Assembly: GCA_945910005.1 (NCBI GenBank)
Contig: OX246745.1
Span: 7,852,765-7,916,764 of the forward strand
Direction: 5' to 3'
DNA length: 64,000 nucleotides
Source: Isoperla grammatica
Taxonomy: Eukaryota > Arthropoda > Insecta > Plecoptera > Perlodidae
Below, piece after piece: positions 26,705 through 37,614 of this stretch. A program made the translations under genes and the position numbers. The notes under the pieces were generated by a model. The model saw only the letters and a program-made list of their open reading frames with translations, was not told where the DNA came from and made no database searches. How positions within the stretch are numbered: the stretch's first letter is position 1; each line of letters opens with the position of its first letter.

Positions 26705-27000
26705 ATCGAGCGTAGCGAGCGTCTCCATATTATTACTTTTATGACACTTGTCCTGTTTTTGTTTGTTTGTTTGTTTTTTCTCGCGATAAAGGTCGAACGG
26801 AGAGTCCGATCAAGTTGAATTTTGGACCATCCACAAGCCTCGATGTGGGTTGAACGCCATTAGTTTTGTGCCAAAATCCAAGGTCTACTGGATTTACTCC
26901 TAGCGGAGTAATTGCGAAGCGCAAAGGCCTGTACCGCTACTAGCGAAGCCTAGCGGCAATCCAGTAGACCTTGGGTAAAATCATTAAAAAAGTTACAAAG
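26705..27000. repeat. Dispersed repeat shared with 60216
   Basis: Contains cgagcgtagcgagcgtctcc, ggtcgaacgg and tttggaccatccacaagc as in the 60216 copy, and is interrupted by the small palindrome at 26877. Confidence 0.6.
26877..26975. mobile_element. Roughly 100-bp palindromic MITE
   Basis: Ends CCAAGGTCTACTGGATT and AATCCAGTAGACCTTGG, inside the dispersed repeat. Confidence 0.75.
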
Positions 27001-27065
27001 TTACAACACATTTACTGCAAAATATCTTTTAATACTTATAATATATAATTATACTTACTGATACT

Positions 27066-27112
27066 TATAATAATAATTGTTCGTAGGAATCCCTGTTATA
27101 GGAGGGTGCAAC
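27066..27112 (-). repeat. Family-A SINE, 3' tail fragment
   Basis: Reverse complement of the SINE tail (gttgcaccctcctataacag, then tacgaacaattatta). Confidence 0.65.
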
Positions 27113-28302
27113 TTTTTTTCACAAGTGCACAGAAATCATTTACAAAAATTATAATCGTATTCAAAGTATTATAATATGTAGTTCTGAAACAGTATAATGT
27201 AATTATTGCATAGATATTCTGGGGGGGGGGGGGTGCTTTAGACGGAATGCAGGGCGCCCGCCACTGGCTCAAGAAGCGAGGAATGTGTATAGGGAGGGAC
27301 AGGGGTGTCTGGAAGAGGCAGATTCAAGAGAATTTACCATTGGTTTTGAATGGGGAAGAAACTAAAACTAGTGCAGTAATTCTATTCATTTATTGTTACA
27401 GGTAGTAAAAGTACGTACATTACTATAAAACCATTAATTTTAATGAGTGATATCAACAGTTATAATAGGGGATGACAAACTTACACAAAAATACTGTACT
27501 ATGAGTAAATAGCAGACAATAGGTAGAGGTAAGTGATAACCCAGCTTCACTATTACAAGCTGCATAATACACAATCAACGCCACAATTCGTCAAGAAAAA
27601 GCTATGACGAATACTCTTATTATTACAATACACATTAGTGTAGGAGTACGTGAATTGTAGTTTATTTTAGGATTCTACTTTTGTTTGAAAATATAATCAT
27701 AATTTTATATTTTTATTGTCATGGTATATAATATATGAAAATGTGTTCGAGCCTAGTATACAATGACCGGTTACGAAGAGTCGCAGATAAACGAGATCAG
27801 AGGCCAATAAACATTTAGACCACTTGATTAACATATGAGACAAATAGCAACTTTAAAGGCAGGATGAGTATTTTAGATTAAGTCGCCATGTATCTTACTG
27901 CAGGATATTAGAACATATAAATACAGTACGTTAGGTTACAACAAATGTGACGATTCTTAAATCGTCTCTTAGTAAAGTGTTCGAGAGTAGTTTTAACGAG
28001 TGCAAATGAAGTAGAAACCACGACTCAAACCAAAGCTGCTGCCTACGATATAGGCATACGATCGAGCTCGCTATACACATCTTAGTTATCTCTATAAAAA
28101 TTAATTATTAACCTAAGAAATAGTACAAAAATAAGTCCAGCCCGTCTTTTCAGGAATTACTATACGCTTTTTGTAGCAATATCATAAGTGAATTGTAAAC
28201 TATGCATAATAATACAATATAAACAATTATATTGAGCGTTGTAAGTTCAATTCAGTCGTTTTGAAATGAAACGCAATAAGCTGCTGCGAGCTAGGTGCTA
28301 GC
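27113..28302. other. Downstream flank of KLF15, no gene seen
   Basis: AT-rich with a G run at 27219. Minus-strand AATAAA-type signals occur (for example near 27660 and 27388), but which one ends KLF15 transcripts, if any, cannot be told. Confidence 0.5.
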
Positions 28303-28591
28303 GTTGAATGAGTAATATAGGGTAGAGGCGCAACGCCATCCGCAGTTTGTCTAGCGTCTTTTACTGCCCAACTACGACATAGTAGGAGTTCGCCAAGCGA
28401 CGCGATGACGGAATCTAATTGGTCGACTACTTCGCCGAAGATATGCGAAGAGAGCTGAAAGCCTGCTCTAAGCTGAACGCTTGGTGAACTCTACTACCCA
28501 ACTACTCTGCGTGCCAAGTATGTTGGACGGTAAGGCGCGGTAGACAAACTGCCGATGGCGCCGTTCCTCTACCCTATATTACTCACTCAAC
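28303..28591. mobile_element. Fold-back MITE 1, Mutator-like (9-bp TSD)
   Basis: Palindromic element with arms of about 100 bases. The outer ends read GTTGAATGAGTAATATAGGG and CCCTATATTACTCACTCAAC. It is flanked by the 9-bp direct repeat GGTGCTAGC at 28294-28302 and 28592-28600, a length typical of Mutator-like elements. No coding sequence. Lies downstream of the KLF15 stop codon. Confidence 0.8.
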
Positions 28592-28600
28592 GGTGCTAGC

Positions 28601-28884
28601 GTTGAGTGAGTAATATAGGGTTGAGCCGCAACGCAATCGGCAGTTTGTCTACCGCCTTTTACTGTCCAACATACTTAAGTCGGGTAGTAGAAGTTCGCCA
28701 ACCGACGTGATGACGTAGTTTTCGGCTGTCTTCGTATATCTTCGGTGAAGTAGCCGACCAATCAGGCTCCGTCGTCGCGTCGCTTGGCGAACTTCTACTA
28801 CCCAACTAAAGTATTTTGGGCAGTATAAGGCGGTAGACAAACTGCCGATGGCGTGGGGCCTCTACCCTATATTACTCACTGAAC
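28601..28884. mobile_element. Fold-back MITE 2, same Mutator-like family, in tandem
   Basis: Second copy of the same palindromic family. It shares the middle GGTGCTAGC with copy 1 and ends at GGTGCCAGC (28885-28893, one mismatch). Arms contain GGCAGTTTGTCTACCGCC and its reverse complement. Ends 37 bases before the KLF15 stop codon in plus coordinates, so a transcript reading past the stop would contain two long hairpins. Confidence 0.8.
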
Positions 28885-28921
28885 GGTGCCAGCGTTGCAA
28901 TGAGCTGCTCCGTGCTGCGTC

Positions 28922-29106
28922 TCACATACGCGTGAAGACGCTCGATCTAGGGTTCTTCGGCAAGGGCGCCACAAGTCTTCGGTCTCTACGACTGAGTCCC
29001 TGATGAGCAAGCCACTTGTTCCTGCGATGCACCTTGAGGTGTTTAGCTAGGTGATCTGACCGAGAGAACCTCTTATCGCAAACATCACAGTGATATGGCT
29101 TCACAC
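28922..29106 (-). CDS. Klf15: KLF15-like transcription factor, last exon with zinc finger 3
   Basis: Final coding exon. The acceptor gttgcag lies just before 29106, and the split codon G|GT restores Gly205 of the SHSG-VKPY linker, so the phase agrees with the donor at 30007. Finger 3 has C211, C214, H227, H231 (C-x2-C-x12-H-x3-H), with KRFSRSDHLAKHLKVHR matching the third KLF finger. A basic tail of about 34 residues with several RR and PR pairs follows, ending FTRM and TGA at 28924-28922. Total protein length is 265 residues, shorter than vertebrate KLF15 (about 400), mainly because the N-terminal half is short. Two fold-back MITEs start 28 bases after the stop codon, so the 3' UTR either contains them or is very short. 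Confidence 0.9.
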
Positions 29107-29639
29107 CTGCAACACATTGCCTTCAATTACCTCACATATTAATAAAGAAATTCAATTATTCATTACAATTTCACAATTTCTATTTTCTCTATATTATGTA
29201 TATTATGATATTGTTTCTAAATTTTGGCATTTACAAATTGTATTGTGTTATAATATCGTGTCTTTATTATGTCTTTATTGTATATTGATTTATAATCTAC
29301 ATTGTATAAGAAAGAAAAGAATAAAATGATTTGAAAAATTAAAAAAATTTAAAAAAAAAATTGAAGAAGACCTACCTTGAGGAACACTCGATTTCGGTCT
29401 GTTAAAATTACTTTAAAATGGTTTAAAATTGTACCAAAAGAAAAGAAAAATATGTCATCCTATAGATAATTTAATGTTCTTTCTTATGAATGGTTTTTGA
29501 TTCCAATAAATGTTTCGGTTATGCAAAGGAGTCCAAGAACATCATACCACAAAAGGTAATTAAGAACATCTGAAAAATGGAAATATTGATTGGAACAAAG
29601 AAACATTCACAAGAAAGAGCAGTAAAGAGTGAGGACCTT
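29107..29639 (-). other. Second KLF15 intron, non-repeat part
   Basis: AT-rich intron sequence between the minisatellite and the last exon, with an A-rich run near 29340-29365. I see no further exon or element in it. Confidence 0.7.
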
Positions 29640-30010
29640 GAGCGATGTGTTAACCTGAGTGTGAGGACCTTGAGCAACAGGTTTACCTGAGTGTGAGGAC
29701 CTTGAGCGATGTGTTTACCTGAGCGTGAGGACCTTGAGCAACGTGTTTACCTGAGTGTGAGGACCTTGAGTGATGTGTTTACCTGAGTGTGAGGACCTTG
29801 AGCAACGTGTTTACCTGAGTGTGAGGACCTTGAGTGATGTGTTTACCTGAGTGTGAGGACCTTGAGCAACGTGTTTACCTGAGTGTGAGGACCTTGAGCA
29901 ACGTGTTTACCTGAGTGTGAGGACCTTGAGCAACGTGTTTACCTGAGTGTGAGGACCTTGAGCGATGTGTTTACCTGAGTGTGAGGACCTTAGGCGATGT
30001 GTTTACCTGA
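29640..30010 (-). repeat. 32-bp minisatellite made of copies of the KLF15 splice donor
   Basis: About twelve 32-bp units. Read on the minus strand, each contains CTCACACTCAG followed by gtaaacac, identical to the true exon end and donor at 30007. The unit also carries CTCAAGGTC, which occurs in the exon about 25 bases further upstream, so the unit looks like exon-end sequence with an internal deletion that was then amplified. About ten units keep a perfect donor; the distal unit reads gttaac. The unit nearest the exon differs (ccttaggcgat instead of ccttgagcgat on the plus strand), which puts a TAA in frame five codons past the exon end. Confidence 0.9.
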
Positions 30011-30510
30011 GTGTGAGCGCCGGTGACGTGACAACTCGTCTGACCTTGAGAAGCGCCAGCCGCAGCCAGCCCACGTGCAAGCGAACGGCTTCTCCCCCGT
30101 ATGTCGACGTAGATGTGCCTTTAAGTGCGATGACTTGGCGTAGATCTTGCTGCAGCCGGTGAAAGAACAAGGGAATGCCTTTTCATCAAAGACCGTCTTG
30201 TTGGTGTAGTCATGAGCCGCAAGGGCCTCCGTGGCTCTGGTCCCGGTGGCCAGGCCCACGACCATGCTGGTATCACTCTCGCCTCCCAGTGAGCAGAGGT
30301 CCACGCCGAGGACAGTCATGGGGGGAGGGTACTGGAGCTGCTCAGCGCTCTCTCGCAGGAAGCTGTTACACGAATCAGTGCAGAAGGCCGTCTTCTCGGG
30401 GAACAGAGGCTGAGGGCACAGTTCGTTGTCTTGGTTCTCCCACCAGATGTTCGCATCTTGGGCTAATAACGATTCAAATGTGCCATACTCCGACCAGTCA
30501 CTGCGTGTCT
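30007..30510 (-). CDS. Klf15: KLF15-like transcription factor, middle exon with zinc fingers 1 and 2
   Basis: Main exon, 504 bases, open throughout. The acceptor ttgcag precedes 30510 and the donor CTCAG|gtaaac follows 30007. It encodes residues 38-204 plus the halves of split codons 37 and 205. Residues 38-145 form a regulatory region with acidic and Trp/Gln-rich parts (around residues 44-67) and no recognised domain. Finger 1 has C151, C156, H169, H173; finger 2 has C181, C186, H199, H203 (C-x4-C-x12-H-x3-H). The stretches [20 protein letters not shown] and [20 protein letters not shown] are the KLF/SP GC-box-binding fingers, and their exact wording is closest to KLF15 as I know the family. 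KLF proteins bind GC/CACCC boxes in the nucleus; animal KLF15 controls metabolic genes, and its fly homologue acts in nephrocytes. The donor is followed by a minisatellite repeating this same splice site. Confidence 0.9.
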
Positions 30511-30542
30511 CTGCAATAGATGCAAATACCTAATTAGTGTAT

Positions 30543-30785
30543 GGAATTGATGATGATATTTGGGCTTTACGTGCCATATTTTTGCAACTTTGGCTAATCG
30601 AGACGATGAGTGGGTGAAATATGATGAGGAAGATGAAAAACCGCCACGTCCAAATCAGGTCCATTGCACATCGCCAGCGTCGTCATAAAGGGAGTCCAGC
30701 AAGGGAGGGCAGGGCCAAGTGGGAGGAGCAATCTTCAACGGGTCTCCTTTTGTCACCTCTTACGACTGGCAGAGTCACCCTGACC
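30543..30785 (-). repeat. SINE/dispersed repeat family B, minus copy (first part)
   Basis: Shares the core (on this strand ctaatcgagacgatgagtgg and gcacatcgc...gtcgtcataa) with copies near 2371, 10566 and 18448. It resumes after the hAT insertion at 31607-31645. Lies in the first KLF15 intron. Confidence 0.7.
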
Positions 30786-31606
30786 CAGTGGCGGATGGTG
30801 TGTGTGGGGGGGGGGGGGGGGCAAGGGACGCCGGGCCTCCTGAAGCATTTCCGGAGGGAGGAGGATTAATCTTGTCTGTGATCTTGTTTACAATGGTTCT
30901 AAACATTTTAATGATATACTTTAATAATATAGGTATTTATCGTAAGATATGTCAAACGCAAACGCAAACGCAACCACAAGTTCAACGTTCCAAAATTTCG
31001 CGCCTCTTCAGGAAGTGGCTGCTATAGTTGTCGTACAACAACTTCGGTATTGCTTCCGTCACGGGTGGGTGAGTGGCAGCCAACCAGCGGCCGTGGCAAT
31101 TTAGATACCTGCTCGGGTTGGCCGAGACCGTAAACACGTCATTGATTGATGACGGAAGCATTACCGAAGTTGTTCGACGACTTGAGCCACGTTGCACCAG
31201 TAGATTACGTGTGGAACTTGGTGAGTCAGGGCCTCCTGTCGTTCAGTTCAGTTCCTTGGCATACTACCCTCACTGTAACGTACAAGGTGTTGTCGTCACG
31301 GATTATGTAATAATTTCTCCTCCCCCTTTCCACCTCCACTCGGTCCGGCTGAGCGCGTGCGAGAAAGGTATGCGGGGAGGGTTGCGGTCAACTAGCCAGG
31401 TGTCATTGTTTAAAACTTAGTTATATGGAATAATCACGAAAAATTGATTTTGAATTTAAAAAATTGCTTGAATATTAACAATGCATCGCCCTGCGGGGCT
31501 GATTGGTAGGGGGCTCGCCCCCCAAACCCCCACTTGTACTGGCGCAAATTTCAATTGCTTACATATTCTGTATTTCTTAAATGTGCCTGGCCTCACTCCG
31601 CCACTG
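30786..31606. mobile_element. Non-autonomous hAT, ends CAGTGGCGGA, splitting a dispersed repeat
   Basis: Left end CAGTGGCGGATGG, right end TCCGCCACTG. TSD CCCTGACC / CCCTGGCC (7 of 8). It interrupts a minus-orientation family-B repeat that resumes at 31607. Contains a poly-G tract near 30807 and a nested palindromic MITE. Confidence 0.8.
31023..31186. mobile_element. Palindromic MITE nested in the hAT at 30786
   Basis: Inverted arms ACAACTTCGGTATTGCTTCC and GGAAGCATTACCGAAGTTGT about 100 bases apart. No coding content. Confidence 0.7.
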
Positions 31607-32313
31607 CCCTGGCCCTATTCTACCCAGGGGCCAGACGGGTCATGAAATCGGAACGAAACGCAAATTTCTCAATACTTGTGTTACTGAAAAGAATAGATTG
31701 ATACATTTTTGTATTTATACATTTTATGCATGGAGTACACGTTTATTTAAATCGGAAAACAATGAAAAACAGTGTAAGCACGTTTAAAAATTATTTATTT
31801 TCCACTTGCAGTTCCCAAAAGAGTACTACAGTATAAACCCCTCGCCCAGATCTCAAGTAATCATATCATTTCAAGTTTGTCACTGTACAATCACGGGTGT
31901 CGTGGTTCCTCCACATAATCTATTTCATTTATCTGCACATAGTGATATATTGCAATCGAATAATTATTTTAAGAACATTAAAGTACTGAAAGAAAAAGAC
32001 TTATATTGTTAGACTGCATATCTGATAGCCGACGTGAGTCCAATGGCGGATCTAGACCACAGTCATGGGAGGGAGGTAGATCCATGTATCCTTCTACATG
32101 CGTCTCCTGCCCCCCACTCTCCCCCCCCACCATTTTTATATTTTTATTTTATTTAACCATTTACATTTTAGGAAGTTTGTTTCCGTTTCAAAAATACATT
32201 ACTAAACTAGTTATAATCGTAATTTAAAACCCGAAAATCATTCTTGAGAGAAAGCAACATTAATAAAATAGAGCAATAAGGCCTCTCCGGGATAACGTTG
32301 ACTCATCTTCGGC
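31607..32313. other. KLF15 first-intron sequence left of the 7-kb hAT
   Basis: Starts with the remaining roughly 40 bases of the family-B repeat. Then AT-rich sequence, a degenerate hAT-like stretch near 32040-32130 (atggcggatctagacc and a C-run) without a recognisable partner end, and nothing else I can support. Confidence 0.5.
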
Positions 32314-33670
32314 CAGTGCCTAATTTAAGGAAAAAGTGGAACTGCGCAAACAAGTCTTTAGAGGCAAAGCGCCGGGGGGTCTGGGGGGCGCTGTCCATTC
32401 AAAGAAGGCAACGGTGAGTGATAGCACCCACAAACATTCCAAGAATGATCCAAACCGTCCACAAAACGTTCAGAGAGATCTTTCGAATTGAGTCTCCGCA
32501 ATTAAAGTCGAGAACTCCAAAAAACATAGCACATTAAGTTTTAATATAGATTGTACAATTGCATAATATAACGTTAGCTAATAGAATGCAACAGCGACAC
32601 AATGCTTGGTCAAATTGTAAACATAGAGCTTCTCGAATCCGCCAGATGTGCGAATTGTTCACGAGATGGGCCCCGGAAAAGCAGCCCGTGAGCAACTGAG
32701 CCCCGTGCAACACCGGCGGATTAGGAATAGGGAGGCTGGCGTCCAATTCCGGTATGGACCCAGACTCTCGTAAAATTTAATTTTTTTTAGCTTTTAAACT
32801 GGAAATGAATATGAGAGAACAGACACAATTTGACAACCAGCTTCAGGAATAGGGTTGACTAGATGAGAGCGCGAACTACTATGTCGGGGATCCGACGGTG
32901 ACCAGTCGTGTCCTGGCACGTCGCATCCGAAGGTTACTTTCTTACTTTATACTCGCGGCATTCTAGACACTACTTCTAGTGACACAACTTCCAGAGTCAA
33001 CACTTTCCGTATACAATCACCTTTACTTTAATCCGAGCCGTGTAACAATCGTTTAAAAAAAACTGGCACCTAAAATAGTCCTTCCCGTTTTGGGATGATG
33101 CCAGTTATTCTTTACCAAACTTGATTCACAATAATTATACCATAAACACCGTTGTACTTTGTATTCTAGCAAAACCCAAACCAAACCTCTTATTTCCATC
33201 CATTATTCCACCTGCTTTTCTTTGATAACACTTTTCAAGAACATGTAAGAGATGCTCTTCAATACATTTTATTAGATTTACTATGGCATGTTTACACGTT
33301 GCAGGACTGTGGGACAAACTGGAGATTGCATTTTGGGATATATAGAAGATACCAAACACTTATTGACTGAAGCCGTGTCAAATTACAAAATTTTAATTTT
33401 ACCTAATTGTTTGCACATTTACTTAACATGCATTTGCGAATAAATTGCAGTTGCTCGTTCTACAAATTTTTTCTTTAAGAAAATTACGAGCCGAATCATT
33501 AAAATTCCACATTTGTGACATTTGGTATATTGGACAAGACTTTCAGTTGTAAGTGAAGGCCTATATTTAGTAAATTTTAATGCAAAATCGGTTTACCGAA
33601 AGTAATTAAAAGTAATTAATAATGAATAAACAAAGAAAATCAGCGTAGATAGGAGACGATTTTTTAAAAA

Positions 33671-36012
33671 TTAAAATGCCTTGACTTTCTTGGGGGCAGG
33701 ACCTTGAGAAAGGCTTTGAGTATCTTGTCGAAGCTCTCTGCCTGTTGCTTCAGGAAAGATTCCTTTAAAATATTCTTGACTCCTGGTAGTTTGGCTGCGA
33801 TCTGATCGGTCATTTTGTCTTCGATTTTTATTAAACCACATTGTCACAGCTAACCTAGGGTTCCAATTAATAATGTCAGGCATGTTGAAGTGAATGAACA
33901 AGTATTTGTTTTCGTTGCATTGTTTCAGAGACGATCGCAACGACGTCTTTAGCAAATTATTTGCACTAATGCACCTTTCAACATCGGCTGAATGTGGCGT
34001 TGCAGCTAAAATACGCGCGAAAGAAATTAGCACTTCCGAATATAACCCCTTTGAAGAAGGTGCAGCGAGATGCTTGACTATTTGTGCTAGGGGTTTTGAT
34101 GCTAGGTCTTGCACTTCACACAGTTCACCGAATTGCATGGACAAATCTTCCAAGTTCAAATCAAAGCTTATTCTTTGATGTACCTCCTTTATGTTTGTCA
34201 ACCTGTCTAACCCAATAAATGGTCTTATTTCGGATATCAGGTTCTTATCAATGTCAAATCGTTGACGCAGAAATTCGGTTAGTCCAAGAATGATTTCATT
34301 GCGGACGGCACTAACGTCGCGTTCTGTCTCCGTGACATACAGATGGTGTTGCTTTCTACGTTTTGCTGGACCGTTATGTAACTCAATTCCTTTCAGAGTT
34401 TTGATGTGTTGTGGATTGATTTCTGCTTCTGGGCCGTCTTCCATTGCAGCATCTTCACTTCCGGAATCTGTATTAACACTTTCCTTGACATTGTCATGCA
34501 GAGTGTCTTCCCACCCTCCTGGGAGAGTGGTTGCACCAAGATTCCGAACAGCAATTATATCCGTTTTGACATATTCTGACATTGATATGATGGTTAGGTT
34601 GTCCAATTGAAGTTTCTTTTGGAACCTCATAAAAATGTTTAGTATGTTGGCTAACGCGCACATCAGTTGCAGATTATGCAAGTTAGTGAGAAATCTATGA
34701 AAGCCTTTAGCTTCTCGTTCTGTACAAGATTGAAAATATAACACTATCGCGTTCCATGATGTTAAAATGGAGTTCAGAAGATCGAAAGTGAATTCGCTCC
34801 AACGAACCTCGAATGTTTTTGGTAGGTTCAAGCATGCAACTTTATTTTCACAAGCAACTGATTTCAATTCGGCTGTACGAATACCTGAAGTGTGGAAGTA
34901 GGTAGAAATTCCAATTAAGGTCTTAAAAATCAAATTGACTTCTTCTACTTTGTTGCTTACGTCCTTCCACGCTAATTGCGATCGATGAGCAGCACACCAT
35001 ATTTTTACTACAGGTATCTCTCCTTTTAGTTCTCGAATTTCATCTTCCATGAGCTTCCAGAGCCCACAGCTCGTTCTCCTGTGTTCACACTCGCTCCGTC
35101 TGTGACGATAGAAGAAGTCTTTAAGAACACCCAACGATAATCTCCACACGACTCGGTTATGCCCTCCTTAATTGCTTTCAGCAGTCCAGTAGCTCCTCGC
35201 TCTTTCTGGTCTGCATTGCCCAAAAAAACAGTTTCTTGCTCACCGTTATCCAAAACAAGTTTTGCCAGCACATAGATTTTGTCCAACTGTGTCCTATCAA
35301 CTGACTCATCTACTCTCATAGATAAGGCAAGACAATTTTTAACCTTTTCTCGAAATTGAGGTGTGTGGGCTTCAACAATGCATTTTAGAATTTCAAGATG
35401 AGTAGGTGGTGTAACGTAGTGCAGCTCTAAATGCTCTTGTTCAGTTGTGTTGGCCTGATCATTATAGGTGAATTTGCTGGCCAGCTTACTGCTAACGATT
35501 CGTGATGGCCAACTCCATGCTGACAGTGTTAGACGTTTTGCGTCATTATAAACTGAGAACATAAAACGTCCTATTTTCGTGGCCAACTCATCATTTAGTT
35601 TGGTAATATGCATGTCCATCGGAGCATCATTGGTGGCGTGAGTCAATGTGTTTATTCTGGATGCTTTTACAGATTCCTTGTGGTATTGTGTACGGAAGTG
35701 ATCCTCAACAGTCTGCATGCGATACAATGTCCCTTCCGCTGTAGCTATAGCTGGAAGTTTGCTGTTTTTTGATTGTGAATGTCTTTTAACTATAGCAGGA
35801 AATTGGACACAAGTTTTACAGAATATAAAATGCATGCCACCTCGGCGATGATGGCCCAGAACGTCATTTTCTACGTTCATTGAAGATGCTGATGGCTCTT
35901 GATGATGACTGTCGCTGATTGCTTTTGATGGTTTACTGGTCGGTTGGCCACGCGTTTCATACAGTTCATCTTTAATGGAAATACATATAATTAGTACAGT
36001 ACACTGTACGTT
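33671..36012 (-). pseudogene. hAT transposase (KIAA1586/ZNF862-like), one frameshift
   Basis: Long minus-strand coding region in two overlapping frames: the N-terminal part runs from about 36012 (first ATG 35880) to about 35070, the C-terminal part from there to TAA at 33671. The switch falls at 35062-35070, where two extra bases (or one missing) separate VNTGERA from GLWKLMEDE. Visible motifs: a CxxC...H...H zinc finger near the start (FCKTC, then HFRTQYH); MRVDESVDRTQ with the first acidic catalytic residue; VTDGASVNTG with the second; the C-x2-H motif WCAAHRSQLA; and a C-terminal dimerisation-type region with HSADVERCISANN and the segment around YLFIHF. These fit the hAT superfamily, nearest to the KIAA1586-like group. 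About 780 residues in total. Apart from the single shift it has no stop, so it is young or was recently active; an assembly error at the shift is possible. A phase-0 acceptor (cttagcag) precedes 36012. Confidence 0.85.
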
Positions 36013-36273
36013 CTGCTAAGAGGGGCTTCATTAAGCTGCGATTTCAGTCGAGGATGTGCTCGGCGTGGCGCGGCGCGGATGAAGATTGCAGCCAATCAGC
36101 GTGCTCTATTTCTCAGCCGAGGAGATCCGCGGATTTCTATCCGTGGATTGAAAATATTCAGTATTTCAGCCGGCGAAATCCACGCTCGGCATGACGTCAC
36201 TTTGAATGACCAATAGAAAATCGGGATTATGACAACAAACAAGTGACTACAAAACGTACATTTAAAACTTAAG

Positions 36274-36415
36274 ATGTCTGAAGACTTTGCCGAAAGATTA
36301 TTGTTGGCTGTCGAAAAGAGAGAAATCCTGTATGATATATTCCACAAACACTATAAAAGTAAGGATTTGCGTGTTCAAGCGTGGAAGGACGTGGCACATG
36401 ATTGTTACAACACAG
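36274..36415 (+). CDS. MADF (Myb/SANT-like) first exon of a Harbinger accessory protein
   Basis: ATG at 36274 opens MSEDFAERLLLAVEKREILY followed by DIFHKHYKSKDLRVQAWKDV. The L-ILYD-(x)n-Y-K...R-AWK pattern is that of the MADF DNA-binding domain, which PIF/Harbinger elements encode as the partner protein that brings transposase to the ends. The exon gives 47 full codons and ends ACAG|gttagc, a plausible donor; without splicing, TAG follows at once. It sits between the Harbinger inverted ends. The remaining exons and the transposase are missing, having been replaced by two hAT insertions, so this is a fragment. Conceivably it was part of a longer host MADF gene, but the inverted repeats favour the transposon. 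Confidence 0.6.
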
Positions 36416-36439
36416 GTTAGCAAAACGACTAGGCCTAGG

Positions 36440-37600
36440 CAGGGCCGTCTTAACATGTCTTTTGCACATAGGCCCGAATACAAATGCCGCCCCCCCCCCC
36501 CACCCCCCTCAAAACTCAACGGCAACAAAAAGAACAGCACCATTACAAACTTTGTATACGATGATGGGGATGGCCCAAAAAAGCAAAAAAGCATAAGAAC
36601 ACATTTTTATTTATTTATGCTAAATATATTTGTCCCTCACCAGTCTCCATCGCCGAGCCTGCAATCTCACAAAGGTTTCATCCTGGATTTGTTTCTGACA
36701 AATCGTTCAATGACTGTGTCAAAGCATATTGTTTTTGTTAGCTCACATTCAATGGACAACATTGATAAGGCGACTAGTCTCTCGTTTCCCTTTAGCGCGT
36801 TTCTTATACTGGGCTCCACTTAATCGAACTTTACAATAACGAACGTGACAAAATTGTTAATATAGTTTATTGTACTTCACTTCACTCACTGTCATACAAT
36901 TAAGTCACATTAACACACGTGATGAAGAGTTACAGAAAAACTTACATTTTATAGCACACGTCTACCTAGTTGCATACGTCAGTTTAGCACACGAATAATC
37001 ACTACAAAAGTGCAGAAAATTGAACCTTCCCATACGAAGTTGAAAACTTGACTGATTTCAAAACGCCAGAAGAAGCATTTTGTTTACAGATTTACTTGCG
37101 GGATAGTGCATTGTGGTTTGATGCGGCACAGACTCAGAAATAATTTGTTGGACTGAACGCTTTTATAATTTGTAACATCTCAAGATGAAAGCATGTTTTG
37201 GCTAATAAGTCTCCACATGCTGCTACAAAGAACACTACAATACTTTTCAAAATGAATAGCCAGATTCTAGGAAAGGTCAGGCAAAAACTCAATTCGGCTT
37301 ATTATTCCACCTGCCATTTCTAAACACTACACCCAACTCTCTCATCCGAATTAGACATCGTCAACCATAAACAGGGCATTGAAATATACAAGTCATTTTT
37401 CGTGAACGCTCAGGTGAGAAATTGAGATATTGCATTGGCTATGACATTTTGTGTTCGAAACAAGTAAAATATTAACGATTTTGACTTCTTGAATGTCAAT
37501 CCATTGGTTGATAACATACAAATTTCCAATAAATTTGCCGCCCCTGGAAAGTGCCGCCCTAGGCCCGGGCCTCGTGTGCCTATGGGGTAAGGTGGGCCTG
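36440..37600. mobile_element. Non-autonomous hAT, ends CAGGGCC, perfect TSD
   Basis: Left end CAGGGCCGTCTTAAC, right end GGTAAGGTGGGCCTG, imperfect inverted repeats. Perfect 8-bp TSD GGCCTAGG at 36432-36439 and 37601-37608. The interior has a poly-C tract near 36487 and short AT-rich sequence without a recognisable transposase. Confidence 0.85.
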
Positions 37601-37614
37601 GGCCTAGGCTAGGC

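Noticed and set aside
30175..30519. Plus-strand frames opposite the KLF15 middle exon
   Set aside because: Shadows of the minus-strand coding exon.
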